Shown here piece after piece: positions 1 through 7,845 of a DNA stretch of 33,501 nucleotides. The stretch is taken from contig JBLIML010000020.1 in the NCBI GenBank assembly GCA_047638675.1, forward strand, positions 1 through 33,501. The letters are read 5' to 3'. Within the stretch, counting starts at the first letter, position 1; each line of letters starts with the position of its first letter. The notes under the pieces were generated by a model, which worked only from the letters and a program-made list of their open reading frames with translations, made no database searches and had not been told where the DNA came from. Source of the DNA: WLWS01 sp047638675. Its GTDB lineage: Bacteria > Pseudomonadota > Gammaproteobacteria > Eutrophobiales > Eutrophobiaceae. Made by a program: the position numbers and the translations under genes.

Positions 1-204
1 AATAGTGAAGATAACGCCAAGGGACTCAATGAGAAATTGAGAAAGGCAGGCTTTCCCGCTTTTGTAGAACCTATAAAGAAAGAGACTGGCATCGCATTTA
101 GAGTACGTGTTGGACCAGAATTATTACGCTCTGATGCGCAGACTTTACAGGCAAAGTTGAAGAAGAGTATGGAGCTTGATGGCATCGTTATTCGTTATCC
201 TTAA
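1..204 (+). CDS. SPOR-domain protein, DedD-like, C-terminal end (5' truncated by window)
   Basis: This is the last 67 codons of a gene that begins outside the window; it reads in frame from base 1 to the TAA at 202-204. The visible residues (pattern N-A-K-G-L-N-E-K-L-R-K-A-G-F, then F-R-V-R-V-G-P) have the alternating helix/strand character and the RVRVGP-type segment of a SPOR domain, which binds denuded peptidoglycan at the division septum. The next genes are cvpA and purF. In many gammaproteobacteria the gene before cvpA is dedD, an inner-membrane SPOR protein, and that is the most likely identity. The transmembrane N-terminus of DedD is not visible, so another SPOR protein cannot be excluded. 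Confidence 0.75.
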   Translation, partial: NSEDNAKGLNEKLRKAGFPAFVEPIKKETGIAFRVRVGPELLRSDAQTLQAKLKKSMELDGIVIRYP

Positions 205-237
205 TGTGTTGAATATCTAAAGAAAATGATAATTTAA

Positions 238-783
238 ATGCAAAGTGTTGATATAGGCATACTGGCACTACTAGCCTTACCTGCTATCGTTGGTGTTTTA
301 TATGGTTTCTTAAATATTGTTTTTTCTATCGTCGCCTGGACACTGGCATCAGCGATTGCGGTGAAATTTGGGCCCCATTTTGCACCCATGGTAGCAAGCC
401 TGACGGAGACCGTATTATTGCAAAAGATATTAGCTTTTGTCGCGGTGTTCATTATTAGTCTGATGATATTGTCGGTAATTGCGTTCCTCATTATGAAACT
501 CCTTGGAAGAACCGGATTAACGGGCGCTGATCGAATATTAGGATTGTTCTTCGGTCTGGGTTTGGGTGGTTTTATTGTTGCAGTGATTATCTTTTTAGCT
601 GGCTTTACCGCTTTGCCTAAAGAACAGTGGTGGCGAGACTCAGTTATGATCCAGCCCTTCCAGGTGATTGGGGTTTGGGGGCATCAGTTTTTACCAGAAG
701 ATTTTGCTGGTCATCACGGTTTTGAAGTAGAAGCGGAAGCCGGTGCGGATGACGATGTAGAACAAGCGGGGGAAGCGGCGTAA
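238..783 (+). CDS. cvpA: CvpA family inner-membrane protein
   Basis: A 181-residue CvpA-family protein. Four hydrophobic segments are evident, at about residues 4-22, 27-45, 60-85 and 98-125, followed by a soluble tail ending in an acidic Ala/Glu/Asp-rich stretch. The helix I-II region with a G-F-L-N turn and the R-x-x-G-x-x-G-A-D-R-I-L-G-L-F-F-G-L segment are typical of the family. CvpA was first described as needed for colicin V production and is associated with envelope robustness; its molecular role is not settled. It lies 33 bases after the SPOR gene, and its stop codon overlaps the purF start as TAATG, so the three genes look like one operon. The Shine-Dalgarno sequence is weak (AAAATGATAATTTAA before the ATG). 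Confidence 0.9.
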   Translation: MQSVDIGILALLALPAIVGVLYGFLNIVFSIVAWTLASAIAVKFGPHFAPMVASLTETVLLQKILAFVAVFIISLMILSVIAFLIMKLLGRTGLTGADRILGLFFGLGLGGFIVAVIIFLAGFTALPKEQWWRDSVMIQPFQVIGVWGHQFLPEDFAGHHGFEVEAEAGADDDVEQAGEAA

Positions 784-2312
784 TGTGCGGCTTGACAGGT
801 ATCGTTGCAAAAAACAACGTCAATCAGGCAATCTATGATAGTTTGACGATGCTGCAACATCGCGGGCAAGATGCTGCAGGGATGGTGACATGTGAGGGAA
901 ATCGTCTTTACCTGAGAAAAAGTAACGGTCTGGTACGCGATGTGTTTCATACCAGGCATATGCTAAATCTAAAAGGTCAGATGGGTATAGGGCATGTCAG
1001 GTACCCGACTGCCGGCAGTGCATCTTCGGCTGAGGCCCAGCCATTTTACGTTAATTCCCCGTACGGCATAACGCTTGCACACAATGGTAATCTCACCAAT
1101 GGTGATGAGCTTAGCTATGATCTTACCAACGCTGATCTTCGCCATTTAAATACAGGCTCAGATTCCGAAATACTTTTAAATATCTTTGCCCATGAACTGC
1201 AAGGTGACGGTAAACCACGCCATGCATTATCAGTGGCTGATATATTTCGTGCAGTCAGTCGTTTACATAAACGTTGTCGCGGTGGATATGCAGCCGTAGC
1301 AATGATAAGCGGTGTTGGAATACTGGGGTTTCGTGATCCTTTCGGTATCAGGCCTATCATTTATGGTGAACGCATCACGGATAAGGGCAAAGAATATATG
1401 ATTGCATCTGAAAGCGTGGCGATAACGTCTTCAGGCTTCGAGGTAATTCGCGATATTGAACCGGGTGAGGCAGTATTTATCTCTGCAGAAGGGCAATTGC
1501 ATACTCAGCAGTGCGCGGATAACCCTCGCTACAGTCCCTGTATATTCGAACACGTGTATTTGGCAAGACCGGATTCGATCATTGATAATATCTCAGTCTA
1601 TAAGGCGCGTTTACGCATGGGCGAAAGCCTCGCCAGAAAAATTACAACTAACTGGCCAGATCACGATATTGACGTAGTCATTCCCATTCCGGATACAGGT
1701 CGCACCGCCGCCTTGCCACTGGCGTACGAACTTGGTATTAAGTATCGCGAAGGTTTTATCAAGAACCGTTATATTCCACGCACATTCATCATGCCAGGAC
1801 AAAATATACGGAAGAAATCTGTCAGGCAAAAACTCAATGCTATTGAGCTAGAGTTCAGGGATAAAAATGTGTTGCTGGTTGATGACTCCATTGTTCGTGG
1901 GACGACATCAGGTGAAATAGTACAAATGGCCCGAGAGTCCGGGGCAAATAAGGTATATTTTGCATCAGCGGCGCCACCCGTGCGTTTTCCAAATGTTTAT
2001 GGCATCGATATGCCAACCGTAGAAGAATTAATCGCACACGGACGAAGCGAGGAGGAGGTGGCGCAGACCATCGGTGCTGATAAATTATTCTACCAGGATC
2101 TGGATGACCTGATAGAAGCTGCGAAAGCGGGAAACCCGAAGATTAGCGAATTTGACACTTCATGTTTCACCGGTGAATACGTCACTGGTGATATCAGCAG
2201 AGATTATCTCGACAGGTTATCATCAGTGCGAAATGACGCGGCAAAATACATACGAGAAATGCCTGAGGAAAGCCTGGTTGATTTGTCGATATCTGACAGT
2301 AGTGCTCTTTAA
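783..2312 (+). CDS. purF: Amidophosphoribosyltransferase (glutamine PRPP amidotransferase)
   Basis: PurF makes 5-phosphoribosylamine from PRPP and glutamine, the first committed step of purine synthesis in the cytoplasm. The protein starts M-C-G-L-T-G-I-V-A, so after methionine removal Cys2 is the N-terminal nucleophile of the Ntn-hydrolase glutaminase domain (about residues 2-235). The phosphoribosyltransferase domain follows, with the PRPP loop V-L-L-V-D-D-S-I-V-R-G-T-T-S at about residue 360-373. At 509 residues it is close to the 505 of the E. coli enzyme and looks complete. The start overlaps the cvpA stop by one base (TAATG), which implies translational coupling. No PurR-type operator is visible because the promoter lies outside the window. 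A hairpin follows the stop. Confidence 0.97.
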   Translation: MCGLTGIVAKNNVNQAIYDSLTMLQHRGQDAAGMVTCEGNRLYLRKSNGLVRDVFHTRHMLNLKGQMGIGHVRYPTAGSASSAEAQPFYVNSPYGITLAHNGNLTNGDELSYDLTNADLRHLNTGSDSEILLNIFAHELQGDGKPRHALSVADIFRAVSRLHKRCRGGYAAVAMISGVGILGFRDPFGIRPIIYGERITDKGKEYMIASESVAITSSGFEVIRDIEPGEAVFISAEGQLHTQQCADNPRYSPCIFEHVYLARPDSIIDNISVYKARLRMGESLARKITTNWPDHDIDVVIPIPDTGRTAALPLAYELGIKYREGFIKNRYIPRTFIMPGQNIRKKSVRQKLNAIELEFRDKNVLLVDDSIVRGTTSGEIVQMARESGANKVYFASAAPPVRFPNVYGIDMPTVEELIAHGRSEEEVAQTIGADKLFYQDLDDLIEAAKAGNPKISEFDTSCFTGEYVTGDISRDYLDRLSSVRNDAAKYIREMPEESLVDLSISDSSAL

Positions 2313-2314
2313 AT

Positions 2315-2340
2315 AGCCTGTCCTTTCAGGGAGCCAGGCT
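2315..2340. terminator. Possible weak bidirectional terminator hairpin
   Basis: AGCCTG (2315-2320) and CAGGCT (2335-2340) form a perfect 6-bp stem around a 14-base loop, with flanking A/T-rich bases. It sits between the convergent purF and phaB-like genes, where a shared terminator would be expected. Neither side has a clear run of T residues, so this call rests mainly on position. Confidence 0.4.
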
Positions 2341-2375
2341 TATTTGCCAGCCCTACCTGGGATAGATACAACTTC

Positions 2376-3395
2376 TTAGCCCGTCCAAAGTCCACCATTT
2401 ACCGCCAGTTCAGTGCCGGTGATGTAGCCGCTTTCATTGGAGGCAAGGAAGCCAACTGCATCTGCAATTTCCTTCGGCCTGGCCAAACGGCCAGCGGGAA
2501 TTTGTGAAATGATAGCCTGTTTTATGTGATCAGGAATTGCATCAACCATATTGGTAGCGACGTAGCCAGGACATACACAATTTACGGTGATGCCCTTGTC
2601 TGCTAGCTCGACGGCGAGCGAGCGAGTAAAACCAATCATACCTGCCTTGGATGACGAATAGTTAGTTTGACCAAACTGTCCTTTTTGACCATTGACCGAA
2701 GAGATATTGATGATCCTGCCGTGACCACGCTTTATCATTCCATCGATGAAATTACGTGTAATGTTAAATACACTATCGAGATTTGTATCGAGTACTGCAT
2801 GCCAGCTGGCGTTGTCCAATTTCTTCAGCATAGCATCGCGAGTAATGCCGGCACAATTCACCAGCACATCAACTCGACCGTAGCTGTTTTCGATTTTAGT
2901 GGCCATTTTTCGACATGATTCGAAATCACTTACATCGCATTCAAACAGATCGACGTCCAGACCTTCTTCCTGGCGGCTCCGTTGCCATTGGAGAGCATAT
3001 TTTTTTTCAGCACTGATGTAAGTGCCAATGATTTTGGCATTGTCCAATGAAAGTCGTTGACATATGGCCGTGCCGATACCGCCAATACCACCAGTAACCA
3101 GTGCGACTCCAGTCAGATTCTCTTTGTTTTGTTTTACCCCGGTTTGGTTCTTGTCATAAGTCTGATTTCTTTTTACCGGGGTTGAGTGGCCGTTAAAATA
3201 GGCGTTTATATTGTCGTTTTGATAGTAATTAAGGCTACTCATTGTACTGTTGGCTAGTTTAAAAAAATGTGAAAGCGAGCCAACGGCAGTATCAATTGAG
3301 TTAAACCAGTTATCTAAAACCGCGGACTGGATTTTCTCGATCTCATTCACAGTCGTGGGAATTGATATTGCTAATGGATTGTTTTGCGATGTCAT
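2376..3395 (-). CDS. phaB: Acetoacetyl-CoA reductase (PhaB-like SDR) with ~95-residue N-terminal extension
   Basis: The C-terminal ~245 residues form a classical short-chain dehydrogenase very like PhaB, which reduces acetoacetyl-CoA to (R)-3-hydroxybutyryl-CoA with NADPH for PHA synthesis. Visible motifs are the nucleotide loop T-G-G-I-G-G-I-G (101-108), N-C-A-G (180-183), the catalytic Asn205, Ser232/233, Tyr246 and Lys250, and a PG motif after the catalytic helix. Family members are about 245 residues long; this one has 339. The extra N-terminus (1 to ~95) is not SDR. It has a hydrophobic/amphipathic stretch at about 18-58 and then a polar Asn/Lys/Gln/Thr-rich linker. There is no Met between residue 52 and the SDR core, so an internal ATG start does not remove the extension. 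The first part is loosely reminiscent of phasins, but I cannot confirm that. It lies 64 bases after phaR and probably shares its operon. Confidence 0.85.
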   Translation of the reverse strand: MTSQNNPLAISIPTTVNEIEKIQSAVLDNWFNSIDTAVGSLSHFFKLANSTMSSLNYYQNDNINAYFNGHSTPVKRNQTYDKNQTGVKQNKENLTGVALVTGGIGGIGTAICQRLSLDNAKIIGTYISAEKKYALQWQRSRQEEGLDVDLFECDVSDFESCRKMATKIENSYGRVDVLVNCAGITRDAMLKKLDNASWHAVLDTNLDSVFNITRNFIDGMIKRGHGRIINISSVNGQKGQFGQTNYSSSKAGMIGFTRSLAVELADKGITVNCVCPGYVATNMVDAIPDHIKQAIISQIPAGRLARPKEIADAVGFLASNESGYITGTELAVNGGLWTG

Positions 3396-3459
3396 ATAAA
3401 TATTCTTCGGCGACCAAATTTCTTTGCCACCTTCAATCGGATTAGAGGAAAAAAATCGG

Positions 3460-3933
3460 CTATTTCCCGGGGTCTTTTGCCGAGCTTGAAGAGCTCGTTG
3501 CGCTAAAAAAGTTATCCTGAACTTCTTTCCATAGATTAAGATTTCTTTCGGTGAGTTCGCTCATGGAATTAAAGGGATTTTTAGTTACATTGCCTTTTAA
3601 TGTGTCCTGAAAATCTTTTTGTTGTTTTGTGAAAATATCAATACTGTTTTGCAGGTAATCCGAAATAACATTTTGGTAGGTTTGTCCATAACATCGTATA
3701 AGTTGTGTCAGGGACTGAGTGGAAAAAAGCGGCTCACCGTTGTGCTCCTGTTCTGAGATTATTTGAAGGAGGATGCTGCGAGTCAGATCTTCGTCAGTTT
3801 TTACATCCTTGACGCAAAAATCAATACCATTTATCACCAGTTTCTTAACATCTTCAAGGGTGATGTACTTACTTTTTTCAGTATCATAGAGACGACGATT
3901 AGGATACTTTTTGATAATTCGAATATCAGTCAT
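3460..3933 (-). CDS. phaR: Polyhydroxyalkanoate synthesis regulator/repressor PhaR
   Basis: PhaR is a DNA-binding repressor that also senses PHA granules and controls phasin and pha genes. The N-terminus shows the highly conserved PHB/PHA accumulation regulator DNA-binding domain: I-K-K-Y-P-N-R-R-L-Y-D-T at residues 7-18, then Y-I-T-L-E-D-V and D-L-T-R-S-I-L-L-Q-I-I. It is followed by the second PhaR repeat domain (F-S-T-Q-S-L-T-Q-L-I-R-C-Y-G). The C-terminal ~50 residues are polar and end Ser-rich. The 157-residue length is within the family range. It sits between two SDR genes on the same strand (90 bases after one, 64 before the other), so the regulator is embedded in the cluster it probably controls. 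A candidate operator lies upstream at 4851-4862. Confidence 0.93.
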   Translation of the reverse strand: MTDIRIIKKYPNRRLYDTEKSKYITLEDVKKLVINGIDFCVKDVKTDEDLTRSILLQIISEQEHNGEPLFSTQSLTQLIRCYGQTYQNVISDYLQNSIDIFTKQQKDFQDTLKGNVTKNPFNSMSELTERNLNLWKEVQDNFFSATSSSSSAKDPGK

Positions 3934-4023
3934 ATTAAAATTAGTTCGGTAAATGTGTGAGGATAATCAATAGTAGTGAGTTCAAGTTCGAAGTTAATGA
4001 GTGATTTATCCAGTATTGAACTG

Positions 4024-4773
4024 CTAATGAATATACTGTCCGCCATTAATCGCAATGTCAGTCCCGGTAATGAAACTGGCCTGTTGGGAGCAGAGATAAT
4101 CCACCAATGATGCCACTTCTTCTGCTTCGCCGAATCTCGCGACCGGAATATCTGCGATTATGCTATTCGCCTGAACCGTCGGCATACTTTCCATTTGTAC
4201 GGTCTTTATATGGCCTGGAGAAATCGTATTGACGGTAACGCCGCTGCGAGCTACTTCCTGGGCCAGGGCCATGGTAAAACCATGTAGACCAAGTTTCGAA
4301 GCCGAATAGGCACTTTTCCCGATAGCACCTTTTCTGCCATACATCGAAGATATGTTGATGATACGTCCAAATCCGCGCTGACTCATACTCTCACTGATTA
4401 GTCGGCAGAGATTGTATGTGCCATCGAGATTTCCTTTCATACAGTCCGTCCATTCACCGGGTGTCATATCGCTGAAGTTGTTTTCGAAACTAAAATCGGA
4501 ATTATTGATGATGATATCAATGTCGCCAATGTCGTTTTTTATTTGATGGATAACTTTTTCACATGCATCAAAATCCCTTATATCTGCATCATAAATTTTG
4601 ACTTTAAGTTTGGCCTTGTTGAAATAGGATTGAGCCTGGCTCGCGTCATTGTCATTTCTAACCAGACAGATAATTTGCGCACCCGATTCAGCTAGTTGAG
4701 CACATATTGCCCTGCCGAGATCGTTGTTTCCTTCAGCGACTAAAGCAAGCTTGTTTTGGAGATCAATCTTCAT
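4024..4773 (-). CDS. PhaB-like short-chain dehydrogenase with degenerate nucleotide-binding motif
   Basis: A 249-residue SDR of the acetoacetyl-CoA reductase/FabG type. The catalytic set is intact: Asn115, Ser142/143, Tyr156, Lys160, and the PG motif after the Y-x-x-x-K helix. The Rossmann motif is not: the usual T-G-x-x-x-G-x-G reads A-E-G-N-N-D-L-G (13-20), so the first and middle glycines are Glu and Asp. The adenine-pocket N-N-A-G reads N-N-S-D (90-93). The enzyme may therefore bind cofactor unusually, or act as a non-catalytic partner of the neighbouring PhaB. It is the first gene of a three-gene - strand set with phaR and the extended PhaB, and has its own upstream region with a putative PhaR site. 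A 3-oxoacyl-ACP reductase role is possible, but the PHA context favours PHA metabolism. Confidence 0.8.
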   Translation of the reverse strand: MKIDLQNKLALVAEGNNDLGRAICAQLAESGAQIICLVRNDNDASQAQSYFNKAKLKVKIYDADIRDFDACEKVIHQIKNDIGDIDIIINNSDFSFENNFSDMTPGEWTDCMKGNLDGTYNLCRLISESMSQRGFGRIINISSMYGRKGAIGKSAYSASKLGLHGFTMALAQEVARSGVTVNTISPGHIKTVQMESMPTVQANSIIADIPVARFGEAEEVASLVDYLCSQQASFITGTDIAINGGQYIH

Positions 4774-4850
4774 ACATTCTTATTCTTTTTTAATCGTATG
4801 TTAAGTAGTCAGAAAACCGTAACTGGCACCAGGTAAAGCTGCATTATTTC

Positions 4851-4862
4851 GCTGCACTGCAC
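4851..4862. promoter_or_regulatory. Candidate PhaR operator upstream of the PHA gene cluster
   Basis: The 242-base gap between lpd and the first SDR gene contains GCTGCACTGCAC, whose core TGCACTGCA (4853-4861) is a palindrome about a central C. Related TGCA words lie beside it (AGCTGCATTA at 4838-4847, TTGCATGG at 4873-4880). PhaR regulators are known to bind TGC/GCA-rich palindromes of this kind. The site lies about 80-90 bases upstream of the SDR start, in the promoter region of the operon that encodes phaR. The sequence shows the palindrome; binding by PhaR is inferred. Confidence 0.5.
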
Positions 4863-5015
4863 AAAACTAATGTTGCATGGTAGCAAAATCTTTTCGGGGA
4901 AACCAGTTTGCGTGAGCTTTTTTGTTTTCTTCAGAAAAAATTAGATAAGCTATTGAAATAAAACAACTATTAGAATAGGTGCAGAGAAGCAGCTAGATTG
5001 TTAATTGAATAAAAG

Positions 5016-6440
5016 CTAAAAATGGATAGTGCGATTATCTACTGCGAGGGCGGCCTCGTGTAGGGCTTCAGCCAGGGTAGGATGGGCGTGGATGGTGCGT
5101 GCGATGTCTTCAGAGCTTCCATCAAATTCCACAGCGAGCACGGCTTCACTGATGAGTTCGGAGGCATTAGGTCCTAGAATATGCACACCGAGAATGCGAT
5201 CTGTTGAGGCATCGCTGATCATTTTTACCATGCCACTTAGTTCGCCCATTGCCCGGGCTCTACCACTTGCGGCCATGGGGAAAGTGCCGACGCGATAGTC
5301 AATGCCAGCGGCTTTCAATTCCTGCTCCGTCTTTCCAACCCAGGCAATTTCCGGCCAGGTGTAGATTACCCAGGGCACGGCATCGTAGTTTAAATGACTG
5401 ATTTTACCAGCGATACGTTCAGCCACTGCCACGCCTTCCTCTGACGCTTTATGGGCAAGCATGGGGCCGCGAACGACGTCTCCTATGGCATAAACGTTTG
5501 CAAGTGCAGTGCGACAGTTGTCATCAATTTCGATAAAGCCGCGTTGGTCCAGTCCGATGCCCACTTCAGCGGCACCTAGTCCCTGAGTGTTGGGCTTGCG
5601 ACCGACGGCTACGATGAGTTTGTCTACAGCAATTTGCTGTTTGCCCTGACTATCTTCATAAGTAATCGTGACCTCACGATTATTGCAACCTGTACCCGTG
5701 ACTTTTGCACCGAGTCTGATATCCAGACCTTGCTTCCTCAGCAGTTTTTCTGCCTCGTTAGCCAATTGTCTGTCGACTGGCGCAAGGAAGTCATTCATTG
5801 CTTCAAGCACCACAACAGCCGAGCCAAGACGATTCCAAACACTACCAAGCTCCAGGCCAATGACACCAGCACCGATAACACCCAGGCGTTGCGGTACGTC
5901 TGTGAAAGCCAGTGCGCCAGTGGAATCGACAATTAGCTCATTGTCCACGTGAGCTGGCGGTATCGACATCGGTACCGAGCCTGTCGCGATGATAATGTGC
6001 TTTGCTGTAACAGTGTAGGACTCACCAGAGTCTTCTCCAACAGGGCTAACTTCAATTTGATTCTCGGAGACAAAACGACCGTGTCCCTTTAGCCATTCGA
6101 TCTTATTTTTTTTGAGAAGACCGGCAATACCCATCGTCAGAGTTTGTACAATGTTTTTCTTTCGTTCAATCATGCGATGCACATCCATGGAGGCACCTGA
6201 CACGTTAATACCGTGGTTCTTTGCTTCGTGTTTAAGGAAACTAAAGTGATGTGAAGAATCGAGTAAAGCTTTCGATGGAATACAGCCAACATTCAAACAG
6301 GTGCCGCCTAACACCGGTTGCTGTTCATCATTAAGCCAACTTTCCACACAAGCTGTATTTAGCCCCAGTTGCGCACAGCGGATAGCAGCAACGTAACCAC
6401 CTGGCCCGCCACCTATAACAACAACATCAAAACTTTTCAT
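5016..6440 (-). CDS. lpd: Dihydrolipoyl dehydrogenase (E3)
   Basis: E3 reoxidises the dihydrolipoyl groups of 2-oxoacid dehydrogenase complexes with FAD and NAD+. The FAD-binding G-G-G-P-G-G (10-15) is followed by the redox disulphide motif G-G-T-C-L-N-V-G-C-I-P-S-K with Cys48 and Cys53. A second Rossmann fold G-A-G-V-I-G-L-E-L-G lies near residue 190, an A-I-G-D-V FAD motif near 317, and the C-terminal H-A-H-P-T-L-A-E-A-L-H-E-A segment carries the His-Glu base pair. The 474-residue length is normal. It is the third gene of sucA-sucB-lpd, 104 bases after sucB, so it most likely serves the 2-oxoglutarate dehydrogenase complex. A short CCTAA/TTAGG inverted repeat (6522-6538) lies in that gap and may attenuate or process the transcript. 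Confidence 0.97.
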   Translation of the reverse strand: MKSFDVVVIGGGPGGYVAAIRCAQLGLNTACVESWLNDEQQPVLGGTCLNVGCIPSKALLDSSHHFSFLKHEAKNHGINVSGASMDVHRMIERKKNIVQTLTMGIAGLLKKNKIEWLKGHGRFVSENQIEVSPVGEDSGESYTVTAKHIIIATGSVPMSIPPAHVDNELIVDSTGALAFTDVPQRLGVIGAGVIGLELGSVWNRLGSAVVVLEAMNDFLAPVDRQLANEAEKLLRKQGLDIRLGAKVTGTGCNNREVTITYEDSQGKQQIAVDKLIVAVGRKPNTQGLGAAEVGIGLDQRGFIEIDDNCRTALANVYAIGDVVRGPMLAHKASEEGVAVAERIAGKISHLNYDAVPWVIYTWPEIAWVGKTEQELKAAGIDYRVGTFPMAASGRARAMGELSGMVKMISDASTDRILGVHILGPNASELISEAVLAVEFDGSSEDIARTIHAHPTLAEALHEAALAVDNRTIHF

Positions 6441-6544
6441 ATCATTTAATCTCTTATATCACGAGGTAGCAGGCGAATTTACGCGCTGGCCGTGAATAAT
6501 TTGTAAGGTGCATATAATTACCCTAAATTGTCCTTAGGTGCTCT

Positions 6545-7816
6545 TTATAGTTGTAACAATAATCTGGCCGGATCTTCAATTTGCTCCTTTATGGAAACAA
6601 GAAACTGAACAGCTTCACGACCATCAATAATTCGGTGATCATAAGAGAGGGCCAGATACATAATAGGTCGAATCACCACTTCTCCATTTTCAGCAACTGG
6701 ACGATCCTGAATTTTGTGCATGCCAAGAATTGCACTTTGTGGCGGGTTGAGGATGGGCGTGGAAAGTAAAGAGCCGAATACGCCACCATTTGTAATGGTA
6801 AAGGTGCCGCCAGTTAAATCTTCCATGGTAAGTTTTGAATCTCTCGCTTTCACACCCAGTTCTCGAATACCTGATTCAATATCGGCAAACGAGCCTTGAT
6901 CCGCATCTCTTAAAATTGGAACGACAAGGCCGCGCGGGGCGCTAACTGCAATACCGATATCAAAATAGCCATGATAGACAATATCGCTGCCATCAACAGA
7001 GGCATTGACCAAAGGAAATTTTTTCAATGCTTCTACAGATGCCTTTGTGAAAAATGACATGAATCCGAGTTTCACACCATGCGTAAGTTCAAATTCGTCT
7101 TTGTAACGAGCGCGCAAATCCATCACGGGCTGCATATTGACTTCATTGAAGGTCGTCAGCAGGGCATTTTCATGTTGGGCTGAAAGTAATCTTTCGGCAG
7201 CTCGTTTGCGCAGGCGGGTCATTGGGACACGCTCTTCCGGCCTGTTGCCTGAGGGAATTGTTGCCGGAGTCGGGGGGGGAGCTACTGGCTGGGTGGCCGC
7301 GGTCTCTACCTGGCTGGGCTCAGCAGCGACTACTTCCGCAACGACTGCAGCTGGCTCTGGCGTTTCGTTGCCTTGCAGATGGCGCAATACATCTTCTTTG
7401 GTCAGCCGATCGCTATCACCGGAAACGGGGACTTGAGCTGCGTCCAGTTTATGTTCATCGAGCAAGTTGCGTACAGCTGGGCTGAGCTTGGGATTAGAGT
7501 CTTGCGGCTCATCTACCGGCAGGGTTTGTTGTTGTGGCACAGCTTCAGGCGCGGGCGTCGTTTGTTTAGCGGCACCCGCGTCGGTATCTATGCGTGCGAT
7601 AACCTCATTGCTTTCAACCAGCTCACCATCACCTTTGAGAATTTCAATCAGGACACCATCATTTAGAGCGGCGACTTCCAATGTCACTTTATCAGTTTCG
7701 ATATCAATTAAACTATCGCCACGGCTGATGGTATCGCCGGGTTTTTTGTGCCAATTCATTAATGTAGCTTCAGCTACGGACTCTGCCAGTACCGGGACTT
7801 TAATGTCAACTTGCAC
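6545..7816 (-). CDS. sucB: 2-oxoglutarate dehydrogenase E2, dihydrolipoyllysine succinyltransferase
   Basis: SucB transfers the succinyl group from E1 to CoA and forms the core of the 2-oxoglutarate dehydrogenase complex. The domains in order are: a lipoyl domain (1-76) with the lipoylated Lys43 in I-E-T-D-K-V-T-L-E-V; an Ala/Pro/Gln-rich linker; an E3-binding peripheral-subunit domain (about 112-150, starting L-S-P-A-V-R-N-L-L); a second Pro/Ala linker (about 155-195); and the catalytic domain, with the Y-D-H-R-I-I-D-G active-site motif near the C-terminus. At 423 residues it has the usual single-lipoyl SucB architecture. It starts 29 bases after sucA stops, with an AGGAG-type Shine-Dalgarno just upstream of the ATG, and is followed by lpd. 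Confidence 0.97.
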   Translation of the reverse strand: MQVDIKVPVLAESVAEATLMNWHKKPGDTISRGDSLIDIETDKVTLEVAALNDGVLIEILKGDGELVESNEVIARIDTDAGAAKQTTPAPEAVPQQQTLPVDEPQDSNPKLSPAVRNLLDEHKLDAAQVPVSGDSDRLTKEDVLRHLQGNETPEPAAVVAEVVAAEPSQVETAATQPVAPPPTPATIPSGNRPEERVPMTRLRKRAAERLLSAQHENALLTTFNEVNMQPVMDLRARYKDEFELTHGVKLGFMSFFTKASVEALKKFPLVNASVDGSDIVYHGYFDIGIAVSAPRGLVVPILRDADQGSFADIESGIRELGVKARDSKLTMEDLTGGTFTITNGGVFGSLLSTPILNPPQSAILGMHKIQDRPVAENGEVVIRPIMYLALSYDHRIIDGREAVQFLVSIKEQIEDPARLLLQL

Positions 7817-7845
7817 GGTTTGCTCCTTCTATTGATGATTGTTGT

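Noticed and set aside
6522..6538. CCTAA/TTAGG hairpin between sucB and lpd as a terminator
   Set aside because: The stem is short and A/T-rich, and lpd belongs functionally with sucAB, so termination is unlikely; mentioned only in the lpd entry.
7137..7835. Long open frames on the + strand opposite sucB
   Set aside because: They are antisense shadows of the Ala/Pro-rich linkers and lipoyl domain of sucB; their translations are low-complexity and lack ribosome sites.
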